The notes: a model not told the origin generated them from the letters alone. 64,000 nt of DNA from Pseudomonas frederiksbergensis (GCF_000802155.2 NZ_JQGJ02000004.1:372001-436000); one strand, 5' to 3'; counted from the stretch's first letter, positions 35,103 through 45,172 are shown. A program made the numbers and translations.

Positions 35103-35300
35103 ATTGGCGCAGAGCCTTGGACTGAATCGGCTGTATTTGCAATCCGGGCGGGGCATGACCGTTTGTCCCGTCCTAAATCCGGAGCCTGTTTCCAGCGCGT
35201 TTTCAGTAGGGTGACTTCTTGAGTTTGACCTACTAGAATGCATGCCCTTGATTCTGGGGTCGGAAACGCCCGGCCAACGTCTGTGCAACGAGGAATATCC

Positions 35301-36611
35301 ATGCAAGTTTCTGTTGAAAATACATCTGCTCTTGAGCGCCGCATGAGCATCACCGTGCCAGCTGAGCGTATCGAGACTCAGGTCAACAAGCGTCTGCAGC
35401 AGACTGCCCAAAAGGCCAAAATCCCAGGTTTCCGCCCAGGCAAGGTGCCAATGAGCGTGATTCGTCAGCGTTACGAAGCTGACGCGCGCCAGGAAGCCGT
35501 GGGCGACGTGATCCAGTCTTCGTTCTACGAAGCAGTGGTCGAGCAGAAGCTGAACCCGGCTGGCGCTCCTTCCGTCGAGCCTAAAGTGCTGGAAAAAGGC
35601 AAGGACCTCGAGTTCGTTGCCACGTTCGAAGTGTTCCCTGAGTTCACTGTTGCCGGTTTCGAATCCATTGCTGTCGAGCGCCTGAGCGCCGACGTTTCGG
35701 ATGCCGACCTGGACAAGATGCTCGACATCCTGCGCAAGCAGAACACTCGCTTCGAAACGACTGATCGTGCTGCCCAGAACGAAGACCAGTTGAACATCGA
35801 TTTCGTCGGCAAGGTCGACGGTGAAGTGTTCGCCGGCGGTTCCGCCAAGGCCACCCAGCTGGTGCTGGGCTCCGGTCGCATGATCCCTGGTTTCGAAGAT
35901 GGCCTGGTTGGCGCCAAGGCCGGTGAAGAGCGCGTCCTGAACGTGACCTTCCCTGAGGACTACCAGAACCTGGACCTGGCGGGTAAGGCCGCCGAGTTCA
36001 CCGTGACCGTCAACAGCGTTTCGGAGCCGAAGCTGCCTGAGCTGAACGAAGAATTCTTCGCCCAGTTCGGCATCAAGGAAACCGGCCTGGAAGGTTTCCG
36101 CGCCGAAGTTCGCAAGAACATGGAGCGTGAGTTGCGCCAGGCCATCAAGTCCAAGGTCAAGAACCAGGTCATGGACGGTCTGCTGGCTTCAAACCCGATC
36201 GAAGTGCCGAAGGCCCTGCTGGACAACGAAGTGAACCGTCTGCGCGTCCAGGCCGTTCAACAGTTCGGCGGCAACATCAAGCCGGACCAACTGCCGGCCG
36301 AGCTGTTCGAAGAGCAGGCCAAGCGCCGCGTCGTACTGGGCCTGATCGTCGCTGAAGTGGTCAAGCAGTTCGAACTCAAGCCTGACGAAGCCCGCGTTCG
36401 CGAGCTGATCCAGGAAATGGCTTCGGCTTATCAAGAGCCTGAGCAAGTGGTGTCCTGGTACTACAAGAACGACCAGCAGCTGAACGAAGTCCGTTCGGTT
36501 GTGCTGGAAGAACAAGTTGTGGATACTGTTCTGCAGAAAGCTAGCGTGACCGACAAAGCGGTCTCTTACGAAGAAGCGGTCAAGCCGGTGGAAGCTCCAC
36601 AAGCCGATTGA
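35301..36611 (+). CDS. tig: Trigger factor
   Basis: The 436-residue ribosome-associated chaperone and peptidyl-prolyl isomerase binds nascent chains at the exit tunnel. It has the N-terminal ribosome-binding signature with GFRPGKVP (about residues 43-50), a central FKBP domain (about 150-245) and a helical C-terminal chaperone domain. ATG 35301 has GAGGAA upstream. It heads the conserved tig-clpP-clpX-lon order. Confidence 0.97.
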   Translation: MQVSVENTSALERRMSITVPAERIETQVNKRLQQTAQKAKIPGFRPGKVPMSVIRQRYEADARQEAVGDVIQSSFYEAVVEQKLNPAGAPSVEPKVLEKGKDLEFVATFEVFPEFTVAGFESIAVERLSADVSDADLDKMLDILRKQNTRFETTDRAAQNEDQLNIDFVGKVDGEVFAGGSAKATQLVLGSGRMIPGFEDGLVGAKAGEERVLNVTFPEDYQNLDLAGKAAEFTVTVNSVSEPKLPELNEEFFAQFGIKETGLEGFRAEVRKNMERELRQAIKSKVKNQVMDGLLASNPIEVPKALLDNEVNRLRVQAVQQFGGNIKPDQLPAELFEEQAKRRVVLGLIVAEVVKQFELKPDEARVRELIQEMASAYQEPEQVVSWYYKNDQQLNEVRSVVLEEQVVDTVLQKASVTDKAVSYEEAVKPVEAPQAD

Positions 36612-36636
36612 TGGTTCTGCGGTAAGAAATACACAC

Positions 36637-36664
36637 CATAAGCCAGCCTTCGCGCTGGCTTATG
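36637..36664. other. Hairpin between tig and clpP
   Basis: An 11-bp stem (CATAAGCCAGC with its complement) around a six-base loop, not followed by T residues. More likely an mRNA stabilising or partially terminating element than a full terminator. Confidence 0.5.
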
Positions 36665-36703
36665 CGTATTCAAGACATAACTATTTGGGAGTGACTGCGA
36701 GAC

Positions 36704-37339
36704 ATGTCCCGCAATTCTTTTTATCAGCAGAGCTCTGACATCCAGGCCGCAGGCGGTCTGGTCCCTATGGTTATCGAGCAGTCCGCCCGTGGCGAACGTG
36801 CCTATGACATCTATTCGCGTCTGCTCAAGGAACGCGTGATCTTCCTGGTGGGGCCGGTAGAGGACTACATGGCCAACCTGATCTGTGCGCAACTGTTGTT
36901 CCTTGAAGCCGAAAACCCGGACAAGGATATCCATCTCTATATCAACTCCCCTGGCGGTTCGGTAACCGCAGGCATGTCGATCTACGACACCATGCAGTTC
37001 ATCAAGCCCAACGTTTCGACGACCTGTATCGGTCAGGCTTGCAGCATGGGTGCGTTTTTGCTGACTGCCGGTGCCCAGGGCAAGCGTTACTGCCTGCCGA
37101 ATTCGCGCGTGATGATTCACCAGCCGCTGGGTGGTTTCCAGGGCCAGGCATCGGACATCGAAATCCATGCCAAGGAAATTCTCTTCATCCGCGAGCGCCT
37201 CAATACCTTGATGGCCAAGCACAGCGGGCGCACGCTTGAAGAAATCGAGCGCGATACCAATCGCGACAATTTCATGAGCGCTGAAGCTGCACGTGAGTAT
37301 GGCCTGATCGATGAAGTGATCAGCCAGCGCCCTGCTTAA
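36704..37339 (+). CDS. clpP: ATP-dependent Clp protease proteolytic subunit
   Basis: The 211-residue serine protease forms the tetradecameric chamber used with ClpX or ClpA. Catalytic S114 (GQACSMGAF), H139 ([10 protein letters not shown]) and D188 are in place, offset by three from the E. coli precursor numbering. A short N-terminal propeptide is expected. A GGGAGTGA ribosome binding site precedes ATG. Confidence 0.97.
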   Translation: MSRNSFYQQSSDIQAAGGLVPMVIEQSARGERAYDIYSRLLKERVIFLVGPVEDYMANLICAQLLFLEAENPDKDIHLYINSPGGSVTAGMSIYDTMQFIKPNVSTTCIGQACSMGAFLLTAGAQGKRYCLPNSRVMIHQPLGGFQGQASDIEIHAKEILFIRERLNTLMAKHSGRTLEEIERDTNRDNFMSAEAAREYGLIDEVISQRPA

Positions 37340-37451
37340 AATAAGCAGCTCAAAATGAGGTTGGTCGGCAGGTCCGATCATCTGCGGGCTTGAAAAAGCC
37401 CGCAATTGCCTTCATCTTGTGTTGCAAGCCTATCGGATTTGGATCGATCGA

Positions 37452-38735
37452 ATGACTGACACCCGCAACGGCGAGGACAACGGCAAACTGCTCTATTGCT
37501 CCTTCTGTGGCAAAAGCCAGCATGAAGTACGCAAATTGATTGCCGGCCCCTCGGTCTTCATTTGCGACGAGTGCGTCGACCTGTGCAATGACATCATCCG
37601 CGAGGAGGTGCAGGAAGCCCAGGCCGAAAGCAGCGCGCATAAGTTGCCTTCGCCTAAAGAAATCAGCGGCATCCTCGACCAGTATGTTATTGGTCAGGAA
37701 CGCGCGAAAAAGGTACTGGCCGTAGCGGTGTACAACCACTACAAGCGCCTGAACCAGCGTGACAAAAAGAATGACGAGGTCGAACTCGGCAAGAGCAACA
37801 TCCTGCTGATCGGCCCGACAGGTTCGGGTAAGACCCTGCTGGCCGAAACCCTGGCCCGCTTGCTGAACGTTCCGTTCACCATCGCCGATGCAACCACCCT
37901 CACCGAGGCGGGTTATGTGGGCGAGGACGTCGAGAACATCATTCAGAAGTTGTTGCAGAAGTGCGACTACGACGTGGAAAAGGCCCAGATGGGCATTGTC
38001 TACATCGATGAAATCGACAAGATTTCCCGCAAGTCCGACAACCCGTCCATTACCCGGGATGTTTCCGGTGAGGGCGTGCAGCAGGCCTTGCTCAAGTTGA
38101 TCGAAGGCACGGTCGCTTCCGTACCGCCCCAGGGTGGTCGCAAGCATCCGCAGCAGGAGTTCCTGCAGGTCGATACCCGTAACATCCTGTTCATTTGCGG
38201 CGGTGCGTTCTCCGGCCTCGAAAAGGTCATCCAGAACCGCTCCACCCGTGGCGGCATCGGTTTCAACGCCGAAGTCCGCAGCAAGGAAGAGGGCAAGAAG
38301 GTCGGTGAATCCCTGCGTGAAGTCGAACCTGACGATCTGGTCAAGTTCGGCCTGATCCCTGAGTTCGTTGGCCGTCTGCCGGTCCTGGCGACATTGGATG
38401 AGTTGGATGAAGCGGCGTTGATGCAGATTCTGACCGAGCCGAAAAACGCCCTGACCAAGCAGTATGCCAAGTTGTTCGAAATGGAAGATGTCGATCTCGA
38501 GTTCCGTTCCGACGCGTTGAAAGCGGTTGCCAAGCGAGCCCTGGAGCGTAAGACCGGTGCCCGTGGGTTGCGCTCGATTCTCGAAGGCGTGCTGCTCGAT
38601 ACGATGTATGAAATCCCCTCGCAGTCCGAGGTGAGTAAAGTCGTGATCGACGAAAGCGTCATTGAAGGCAAGTCCAAGCCGCTGTATATCTACGAAAACA
38701 GTGAGCCGGCTGCCAAGGCTGCACCGGACGCTTGA
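37452..38735 (+). CDS. clpX: Clp protease ATP-binding subunit ClpX
   Basis: The 427-residue AAA+ unfoldase has an N-terminal four-cysteine zinc-binding domain (C16, C19, C38, C41), Walker A GPTGSGKT (121-128), Walker B, and the C-terminal sensor-2 domain ([10 protein letters not shown]). It feeds substrates to ClpP. The start is ATG 37452; an 11-codon extension upstream is not conserved. Confidence 0.97.
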   Translation: MTDTRNGEDNGKLLYCSFCGKSQHEVRKLIAGPSVFICDECVDLCNDIIREEVQEAQAESSAHKLPSPKEISGILDQYVIGQERAKKVLAVAVYNHYKRLNQRDKKNDEVELGKSNILLIGPTGSGKTLLAETLARLLNVPFTIADATTLTEAGYVGEDVENIIQKLLQKCDYDVEKAQMGIVYIDEIDKISRKSDNPSITRDVSGEGVQQALLKLIEGTVASVPPQGGRKHPQQEFLQVDTRNILFICGGAFSGLEKVIQNRSTRGGIGFNAEVRSKEEGKKVGESLREVEPDDLVKFGLIPEFVGRLPVLATLDELDEAALMQILTEPKNALTKQYAKLFEMEDVDLEFRSDALKAVAKRALERKTGARGLRSILEGVLLDTMYEIPSQSEVSKVVIDESVIEGKSKPLYIYENSEPAAKAAPDA

Positions 38736-38756
38736 GCGTCCTGCAGTTGAAATAAA

Positions 38757-38780
38757 AGAAGGGGCCTTCGGGCCCCTTTG
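38757..38780 (+). terminator. Terminator after clpX
   Basis: AAGGGGCC pairs with GGCCCCTT around a UUCG tetraloop and ends in TTT. It separates the clp genes from lon. Confidence 0.8.
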
Positions 38781-38810
38781 CTATTAGCGCGTTTTAGAGG
38801 TGTCTTAGCG

Positions 38811-38839
38811 CTTGTTTTTTTTGAAGGCTGCCCCCATCT
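38811..38839 (+). promoter_or_regulatory. Sigma-32 (RpoH) type promoter of lon
   Basis: CTTGTTT at 38811-38817 and CCCCATCT at 38832-38839, 14 bases apart, match the heat-shock consensus (CTTGAAA-N14-CCCCATNT); the -10 is exact. Located 58 bases before the lon start. Confidence 0.75.
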
Positions 38840-38897
38840 TGGTTTCAAGCTTACTTCCATCTGTTTACGGCCTTACGGCCGCCGTAGAGGCGAAATC

Positions 38898-41294
38898 ATG
38901 AAGACAACCATCGAATTGCCTCTCCTGCCATTGCGCGATGTCGTGGTATATCCGCACATGGTTATCCCGCTGTTCGTGGGGCGCGAGAAGTCCATCGAAG
39001 CCCTGGAGGCCGCGATGACGGGTGATAAGCAGATTCTTCTGATCGCTCAGAGAAATCCTGCCGACGATGATCCCGGTGAAGACGCACTTTATCGCGTAGG
39101 TACGATTGCAACGGTCTTGCAACTGCTCAAGCTTCCCGATGGCACGGTGAAAGTGCTGGTCGAGGGCGAGCAGCGCGGGGCGGTCGAGCGTTTCAGCGAA
39201 GTCGACGGCCACTGCCGTGCCGAAGTCTCGCTGATCGACGAGGTCGATGCGCCCGAGCGTGAATCCGAGGTGTTTGTGCGCAGCCTGCTGTCGCAGTTCG
39301 AACAGTACGTGCAGTTGGGCAAGAAGGTGCCTGCCGAGGTGCTGTCGTCGCTTAACAGCATCGATGAGCCCGGACGCCTGGTCGACACGATGGCGGCCCA
39401 CATGGCCCTCAAGATCGAGCAGAAACAGGAAATCCTCGAAATCATCGACCTCTCGGCCCGTGTCGAGCACGTATTGGCGTTGCTCGATGGCGAAATCGAC
39501 CTGCTGCAGGTTGAGAAGCGCATTCGTGGCCGGGTCAAGAAACAGATGGAACGCAGCCAGCGCGAGTACTACCTGAACGAGCAGATGAAGGCCATTCAGA
39601 AAGAGCTCGGCGATGGCGATGAAGGTCACAACGAAATCGAAGAGCTGAAAAAGCGCATCGATGCCGCCGGCCTGCCGAAGGATGCCCTGGCCAAGGCCCA
39701 GGCAGAGCTGAACAAGCTCAAGCAAATGTCGCCGATGTCGGCCGAAGCCACCGTGGTGCGCTCCTACATCGACTGGCTGGTCCAGGTGCCGTGGAAAGCC
39801 CAGAGCAAGGTACGCCTGGACCTGGCGCGTGCCGAGGACATCCTTGATGCCGACCACTACGGTCTCGAAGAGGTCAAGGAACGTATCCTTGAATACCTCG
39901 CTGTACAAAAGCGCGTGAAAAAGATTCGTGGCCCGGTGCTGTGCCTGGTAGGTCCTCCCGGGGTTGGTAAAACTTCCCTGGCGGAGTCGATCGCCCATGC
40001 CACCAACCGTAAATTCGTGCGCATGGCCCTTGGCGGCGTGCGCGACGAAGCGGAAATCCGTGGTCATCGTCGTACCTACATCGGTTCGATGCCGGGAAGA
40101 TTGATTCAAAAAATGACAAAGGTCGGCGTGCGCAATCCGCTGTTCCTTCTGGATGAAATCGACAAGATGGGCAGCGATATGCGCGGCGATCCCGCGTCGG
40201 CGTTGCTGGAAGTCCTCGATCCCGAGCAGAACCACAACTTCAACGACCACTACCTTGAAGTCGACTACGACCTGTCGGATGTGATGTTCCTCTGCACCTC
40301 CAACTCCATGAACATCCCGCCAGCGTTGCTGGACCGGATGGAGGTGATTCGTCTACCGGGCTACACCGAAGACGAGAAGATCAACATTGCCGTCAAATAC
40401 CTTTCGCCCAAGCAGATCCAGGCCAATGGCCTGAAGAAAGGCGAGTTGGAATTCGACGAGGAAGCGATCCGCGACATCATTCGCTACTACACCCGCGAAG
40501 CCGGTGTGCGTGGGCTGGAGCGCCAGATCGCCAAGGTTTGCCGCAAGGCGGTGAAAGAGCATGCGCTGGAGAAACGCTTTGCGGTCAAGGTCACTTCAGA
40601 CCTGCTGGAGCATTTCCTGGGCGTGCGTAAATTCCGCTACGGCCTTGCCGAACAGCAGGACCAGATCGGCCAGGTGACCGGCCTTGCGTGGACGCAGGTC
40701 GGTGGCGAGTTGCTGACGATCGAAGCCGCCGTGGTGCCGGGCAAGGGCCAGTTGATCAAGACCGGCTCCCTGGGCGATGTCATGGTGGAATCGATCACGG
40801 CAGCGCTGACGGTTGTCCGCAGCCGTGCACGCAGCCTGGGCATTCCCCTGGATTTCCATGAGAAGCGCGACACCCACATCCACATGCCTGAAGGGGCAAC
40901 ACCCAAGGATGGGCCGAGTGCCGGCGTGGGCATGTGCACCGCCCTGGTTTCCGCACTGACCGGTATTCCGGTGCGTGCCGATGTGGCGATGACAGGTGAA
41001 ATCACCCTGCGCGGCCAGGTCCTGGCAATTGGCGGCTTGAAGGAAAAACTGCTGGCGGCTCACCGCGGTGGGATCAAGATTGTGATCATTCCCGAAGAGA
41101 ACGTCCGTGATCTGAAGGAAATTCCTGACAACATTAAGCAGGATCTTCAGATCAAACCCGTTAAATGGATTGACGAAGTCCTGCAAATTGCGCTGCAATA
41201 CGCGCCGGAGCCCTTGCCGGATGTGGCTCCGGAGATTGTCGCGAAGGAAGAAAAGCGAGAGTCTGACTCTAAGGAAAGAATTAGCACGCATTAA
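38898..41294 (+). CDS. lon: ATP-dependent Lon protease
   Basis: The 798-residue AAA+ serine protease degrades misfolded and short-lived regulatory proteins. It has an N-terminal LON domain starting LPLLPLRDVVVYPHM, a coiled-coil middle, Walker A GPPGVGKT (352-359), and the catalytic dyad Ser 674 (PKDGPSAGV) and Lys about 717 (KEKLLAAHRGG). ATG 38898 fits the family; the open extension runs into the promoter. The upstream RpoH-like promoter indicates heat induction. Confidence 0.97.
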   Translation: MKTTIELPLLPLRDVVVYPHMVIPLFVGREKSIEALEAAMTGDKQILLIAQRNPADDDPGEDALYRVGTIATVLQLLKLPDGTVKVLVEGEQRGAVERFSEVDGHCRAEVSLIDEVDAPERESEVFVRSLLSQFEQYVQLGKKVPAEVLSSLNSIDEPGRLVDTMAAHMALKIEQKQEILEIIDLSARVEHVLALLDGEIDLLQVEKRIRGRVKKQMERSQREYYLNEQMKAIQKELGDGDEGHNEIEELKKRIDAAGLPKDALAKAQAELNKLKQMSPMSAEATVVRSYIDWLVQVPWKAQSKVRLDLARAEDILDADHYGLEEVKERILEYLAVQKRVKKIRGPVLCLVGPPGVGKTSLAESIAHATNRKFVRMALGGVRDEAEIRGHRRTYIGSMPGRLIQKMTKVGVRNPLFLLDEIDKMGSDMRGDPASALLEVLDPEQNHNFNDHYLEVDYDLSDVMFLCTSNSMNIPPALLDRMEVIRLPGYTEDEKINIAVKYLSPKQIQANGLKKGELEFDEEAIRDIIRYYTREAGVRGLERQIAKVCRKAVKEHALEKRFAVKVTSDLLEHFLGVRKFRYGLAEQQDQIGQVTGLAWTQVGGELLTIEAAVVPGKGQLIKTGSLGDVMVESITAALTVVRSRARSLGIPLDFHEKRDTHIHMPEGATPKDGPSAGVGMCTALVSALTGIPVRADVAMTGEITLRGQVLAIGGLKEKLLAAHRGGIKIVIIPEENVRDLKEIPDNIKQDLQIKPVKWIDEVLQIALQYAPEPLPDVAPEIVAKEEKRESDSKERISTH

Positions 41295-41319
41295 TACGCA
41301 TTTGCCTGGGGGGCCTTCC

Positions 41320-41349
41320 TTGACAGTTTTTTAGAGCCCTTGTTATAAA
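41320..41349 (+). promoter_or_regulatory. Sigma-70 promoter of hupB
   Basis: TTGACA (41320-41325) and TATAAA (41344-41349), separated by 18 bases, form near-consensus boxes about 95 bases before the hupB start. Confidence 0.8.
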
Positions 41350-41443
41350 GCGGCTCTTAAGTGTCTGCAGGCCATTCAGCACTCGTTTTTGCTTTCACCA
41401 AAAAAACTTAGAATCATCTCAAATAGATATAAGGGGACTTAGA

Positions 41444-41716
41444 GTGAACAAGTCGGAACTGATTGATGCTATCGCTGCATCCGCTGATATCCCGAAAGCT
41501 GCTGCTGGCCGTGCGCTGGACGCTGTAATCGAATCCGTCACTGGCGCTCTCAAGGCCGGCGACTCCGTTGTTCTGGTTGGTTTCGGTACCTTCTCCGTGA
41601 CTGATCGTCCAGCACGTGTTGGCCGCAACCCGCAGACTGGCAAGACGCTGCAAATCGCTGCTGCCAAAAAGCCAGGCTTCAAGGCTGGCAAAGCGCTGAA
41701 AGAAGCCGTTAACTAA
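41444..41716 (+). CDS. hupB: Nucleoid protein HU-beta
   Basis: The 90-residue histone-like protein binds and bends DNA. It has the HU helical dimerisation half and the beta-arm [23 protein letters not shown], divided here around the conserved proline. The start is GTG at 41444 with AAGGGGA eight bases before. It is the usual gene after lon. Confidence 0.97.
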   Translation: MNKSELIDAIAASADIPKAAAGRALDAVIESVTGALKAGDSVVLVGFGTFSVTDRPARVGRNPQTGKTLQIAAAKKPGFKAGKALKEAVN

Positions 41717-41763
41717 GGTTTCACTGAGTTTATCCGGGTCGGGGTCATGCCTGGCTTGGCAGC

Positions 41764-41838
41764 GGAGCGGTAATGCGTCCGGTAACATCCGGGCTGTCAC
41801 GCCGAGGCTCGCGGGTTCGAGCCCGGTCCGCTCCGCCA
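41764..41838 (+). pseudogene. Degenerate tRNA-Asp-like gene (anticodon GTC)
   Basis: The acceptor stem GGAGCGG/CCGCTCC, the anticodon loop CTGTCAC, T-loop TTCGAGC and encoded CCA match bacterial tRNA-Asp. But it is 75 bases long and the D-arm deviates from the conserved sequence. The anticodon stem has two mismatches (both end pairs) and the T-stem one G-G mismatch. It is followed by a terminator, as a tRNA gene would be. I infer a decaying tRNA gene, though a rare functional variant is possible. Confidence 0.65.
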
Positions 41839-41846
41839 GTTACGAG

Positions 41847-41874
41847 AAGGCGCATCCTCGGATGCGCCTTTCTT
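41847..41874 (+). terminator. Terminator after the tRNA-like sequence
   Basis: AAGGCGCATC pairs with GATGCGCCTT around CTCG and is followed by a T-rich run. Confidence 0.8.
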
Positions 41875-41940
41875 CTATCCGGATTCTACCCACGCTCCAC
41901 GGTTGCCTAAATTTGAAGTTCAACCGTTTCTGGGGGACGC

Positions 41941-43812
41941 ATGCTGCAGAATATCAGGGACAATTCACAAGGCTGGATTGCCAAGACCATCATCGGGATC
42001 ATCGTCGCATTGATGGCGTTGACCGGTTTCGAAGCCATTTTTCAAGCCACCTCGAATAGCAATGAAGCGGCCAAGGTCAACGGCGAAGAAATCAGCCAGA
42101 ACGAGCTGAGCCAAGCGGTCGACATGCAACGCCGCCAGCTCATGCAACAGTTGGGCAAGGATTTCGACGCTTCCTTGCTGGACGAGAAGATGCTGCGCGA
42201 CTCGGCGCTAAAGGGCCTGATCGACCGCAAGCTGTTGCTGCAAGGCGCCCATGACGCGAAGTTCGCTTTTTCCGAAGCGGCGCTGGATCAGGTGATCCTG
42301 CAGACGCCTGAATTCCAGGTCGACGGCAAGTTCAGTCCCGAGCGTTTCGACCAGGTCATCCGTCAGTTGGGTTACGGTCGTCTGCAATTCCGCCAGATGC
42401 TGGCGCAGGAAATGCTGATCGGCCAACTGCGTGCAGGTCTCGCTGGCAGCGGTTTTGTCACCGATGCCCAGGTGCTGGCGTTTGCCCGCCTGGAAAAGCA
42501 GACCCGCGACTTCGCCACGCTCACCCTCAAGGCCGACCCATCGGCGGTGAAGCTGACCGATGACGAGGTCAAGGCTTACTACGATCAGCACGCCAAGGAA
42601 TTCATGACGCCTGATCAGGTGGTCATCGATTACCTCGAGCTGAAGAAAGCCTCTTTCTTCGATCAGGTCAGCGTCAAGGATGAAGACTTGCAAGCGGCGT
42701 ATCAGAAAGAAATCGCCAACTTGTCCGAGCAGCGCCGTGCGGCGCATATCCTGATCGAAGTGAACGATAAGGTCACTGAAGCCCAGGCAAAGGCGAAGAT
42801 CGAGGAAATCCAGGCCCGCCTGGCCAAAGGCGAATCGTTCGAAGCCCTGGCGAAAGAGTATTCCCAGGATCCGGGCTCGGCGAACAATGGTGGTGACCTG
42901 GGCTTTGCCGGTCCTGGCGTCTACGATCCTGAATTTGAAAAGGCGCTGTATGCCTTGGGCAAGGGTCAGGTTTCAGCACCGGTGCGCACTGATTTCGGCC
43001 TGCATCTGATCAAGCTGCTGGGTGTCGAAGCGCCTGAAGTACCGACCTTTGCCAGCCTAAAGGACAAGCTGACGCGCGATCTGAAGGCCCAGCAGGTCGA
43101 GCAGCGTTTCGTCGAGGCGACCAAGCAATTGGAAGACGCTTCGTTCGAGGCCTCGGACTTGGCGCAACCTGCCCAGGACCTCAAGCTGACCGTGCACACA
43201 TCGGCACCGTTCGGTCGTGAGGGCGGTGAAGGGATTGCGGCCAACCGCGCCGTTATCACTGCTGCGTTCAGCCCGGAAGTGCTGGAAGAGGGCGCCAATA
43301 GCACGGCCATCGAGCTGGACCCGGAAACGGTCGTGGTGCTGCGTGCCAAAGAGCACCGCAAGCCTGCGCAAATGCCATTGGAAAGCGTCGCCGGACCCAT
43401 ACGCGCCCAGCTGGCCAAGGAACACGCCAGCGCCGATGCCAAGACCCAGGCCGACGAGCTGATCGCCAGCCTGCGTGATGGCAAGGTTGCCCTGGACAAG
43501 CCTGTCAATGGCCAGTCATGGAAAGCTGTCGAAGCGGCAACCCGCAGCCAGGAAGGCATCGATCCTGCTGTGCTGCAGGCGCTGTTCCGCATGTCCAAGC
43601 CGGAGTCCAAGGACAAACCGACGTTCGCGAGCGTGACCCTGCCTGACGGCAGCGTGACGGTCTTGCGCTTGAACGGCGTCAACGAAGGCGCGGCACCGAC
43701 CGAGGAAGAAAAGGCCGAGTACCGCCGCTACCTGGCGTCCCGTGTTGGTCAGCAGGACTTCGCGGCGTTCCGCAAGCAGTTGGAAAGCGAGGCGGACATC
43801 AAGCGCTTCTGA
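41941..43812 (+). CDS. ppiD: Periplasmic folding chaperone / PPIase D
   Basis: The 623-residue protein has one N-terminal membrane anchor (about residues 14-34) and a periplasmic SurA_N-like chaperone region. A parvulin domain is at about 265-355 (AAHILIEVN... DLGFAGPGVYDPEFEKAL). It assists outer membrane protein folding at the Sec translocon. ATG 41941 begins MLQNIRDNSQGW, conserved. A terminator follows. Confidence 0.95.
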   Translation: MLQNIRDNSQGWIAKTIIGIIVALMALTGFEAIFQATSNSNEAAKVNGEEISQNELSQAVDMQRRQLMQQLGKDFDASLLDEKMLRDSALKGLIDRKLLLQGAHDAKFAFSEAALDQVILQTPEFQVDGKFSPERFDQVIRQLGYGRLQFRQMLAQEMLIGQLRAGLAGSGFVTDAQVLAFARLEKQTRDFATLTLKADPSAVKLTDDEVKAYYDQHAKEFMTPDQVVIDYLELKKASFFDQVSVKDEDLQAAYQKEIANLSEQRRAAHILIEVNDKVTEAQAKAKIEEIQARLAKGESFEALAKEYSQDPGSANNGGDLGFAGPGVYDPEFEKALYALGKGQVSAPVRTDFGLHLIKLLGVEAPEVPTFASLKDKLTRDLKAQQVEQRFVEATKQLEDASFEASDLAQPAQDLKLTVHTSAPFGREGGEGIAANRAVITAAFSPEVLEEGANSTAIELDPETVVVLRAKEHRKPAQMPLESVAGPIRAQLAKEHASADAKTQADELIASLRDGKVALDKPVNGQSWKAVEAATRSQEGIDPAVLQALFRMSKPESKDKPTFASVTLPDGSVTVLRLNGVNEGAAPTEEEKAEYRRYLASRVGQQDFAAFRKQLESEADIKRF

Positions 43813-43834
43813 GCAACCTGATGCGTCTGCGACG

Positions 43835-43866
43835 AGACCCCGGCCGAAATGCCGGGGTCTTTTTGT
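43835..43866 (+). terminator. Terminator after ppiD
   Basis: AGACCCCGGC pairs with GCCGGGGTCT around a six-base loop and ends in T5, 22 bases after the ppiD stop. Confidence 0.9.
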
Positions 43867-44035
43867 ATCTGTGTATTGCCGCAAGCGGGGATGTGCGCCG
43901 ATTCGTCCTCCGTGTGTCTTTTTCCCGTGGGAAAGCCCCCGTAGACTTGTAACCCCTTTGAGACACGATTACCCAAGCTGCCCGGCGGCGTTCTGTTGCA
44001 CAATACGCGCCGGACTGTTTTCTCCAGGATGTTCA

Positions 44036-44917
44036 ATGTTCAGATCATTTCACATGCGCACCGTTGGGCTGGCATTGCTGCTGACTGTCGCAGCTGGCTG
44101 TTCTTCAAAGAAAACGGCCATTTACGAGCACGAGAACTTTGATGATTCCGGCACGTTCTCGCGAACCTATCCGGTGACTGACGTGGCGACCTGTGAAGCA
44201 GGGCGTCGGGCATTGCTCAGCCAGGGCTACATCATCACCAGCAGCGACCCCAAGCTGGTCAGCGGCCACAAGAGTTTCCAGCAGACTGGCGATACCCACA
44301 TGGAGATCAGCTTCAACCTGGTCTGCGCCGAGGATGGTGGCCCGGGCCATCGCGCCACTATGTTCGCCAACGCCCTGCAGGACCGTTACGCCCTGAAGAA
44401 AATCAACAACTCCGCCAGCCTGGGCGTGGGCGTGTTGGGATCGGTCTCGATGCCGATCGGTTCATCGGACGATTCCATGGTCAAGGTGGCCAGCGAGACC
44501 GTTTCGGCGGCCAAGTTCTATGAGCGCTTCTTTGCGCTGGTGGAGCTGTTCCTGCCACCGGAAGCCAAGAAAGCCGTCGAAAACGTCGACAAGCCGAAAA
44601 CCGAGCTTGGCGTGCCGGAACCCAAGACCGAACCGGCTGCCTTGGCTCCGGTCCCAGCCCAAGCCCCTGCGGCATTGCAAGCACCGGAGCCTGCGCCAGC
44701 CCCCGCGCCCGCCGCGCCGGTCGAGCAGGCTGCCCCGGCGCCGGCCGAACCTGCGCCCGCCGCATCGGAGCCGGTTGCGCCGCCCGTCGAGCCTGCGCCG
44801 ATCGCACCCAGCGAGCCCGAGTCCTACGCGCCGTCTTCAACGGAAACCATCACTGCGCCGCCGGCCAGCACTTTGCCCGCGCCGACAGAACCGATCCAAC
44901 CGCTTCCGGCCTCCTGA
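44036..44917 (+). CDS. DUF2242 lipoprotein with Pro/Ala-rich tail
   Basis: The 293-residue lipoprotein has a lipobox AAGC (about residue 22) and a globular DUF2242 domain (about 25-175; HENFDDSGTFSRTYPV near its start, ISFNLVCAEDG). Its last roughly 100 residues are a low-complexity Pro/Ala/Glu tail, possibly crossing the peptidoglycan. ATG 44036 has AGGA seven bases upstream; an ATG six codons later is an alternative. Function unknown. A hairpin follows the stop. Confidence 0.85.
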   Translation: MFRSFHMRTVGLALLLTVAAGCSSKKTAIYEHENFDDSGTFSRTYPVTDVATCEAGRRALLSQGYIITSSDPKLVSGHKSFQQTGDTHMEISFNLVCAEDGGPGHRATMFANALQDRYALKKINNSASLGVGVLGSVSMPIGSSDDSMVKVASETVSAAKFYERFFALVELFLPPEAKKAVENVDKPKTELGVPEPKTEPAALAPVPAQAPAALQAPEPAPAPAPAAPVEQAAPAPAEPAPAASEPVAPPVEPAPIAPSEPESYAPSSTETITAPPASTLPAPTEPIQPLPAS

Positions 44918-44922
44918 GTCGC

Positions 44923-44951
44923 TGTAGCAAGGGTGGTAATCCCTTGCTACA
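44923..44951 (+). terminator. Terminator-like hairpin after DUF2242 gene
   Basis: An 11-bp perfect stem (TGTAGCAAGGG with CCCTTGCTACA) and seven-base loop, six bases after the stop. No T run follows directly, so efficiency is uncertain. Confidence 0.55.
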
Positions 44952-45085
44952 TGTCCTGGCTTTAAATCCCAGATGCTGTGCTACGTTTAATTCATGAGGC
45001 CTTGGCTTCATGTTTTATTCACATGGCAGCTTTATGCTGATTCCAGGCCATCAGGCTTTGGTTCAACGATTGGGAAGGACATGCA

Positions 45086-45172
45086 ATGGACGACTATCAG
45101 GAAGAGCTGCTGGAATACCAAGCCTATGAGCTGGACCCACTGGAACCCGCCGAAGACGCGACTGAGCTGTAA
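45086..45172 (+). CDS. 28-residue acidic small protein
   Basis: ATG 45086 follows GGAAGGAC with good spacing and opens a 28-codon frame encoding a strongly acidic peptide (begins MDDYQEELLEYQAYELD, ends DATEL). Fourteen or so acidic and aromatic residues and the strong ribosome binding site suggest a real small protein. Function unknown; it may be a regulator or partner of a larger protein. Confidence 0.6.
   Translation: MDDYQEELLEYQAYELDPLEPAEDATEL

Larger units (their letters stand above)
34880..35300. other. Intergenic region tRNA-Leu to tig
   Basis: About 420 bases. It contains a terminator for the tRNA cluster (listed), an 18-bp perfect palindrome at 35085-35102 (listed), and a likely tig promoter: TAGAAT at 35234-35239 with GTGACT at 35211-35216 about 17 bases before. 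No gene is convincing. Confidence 0.55.
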
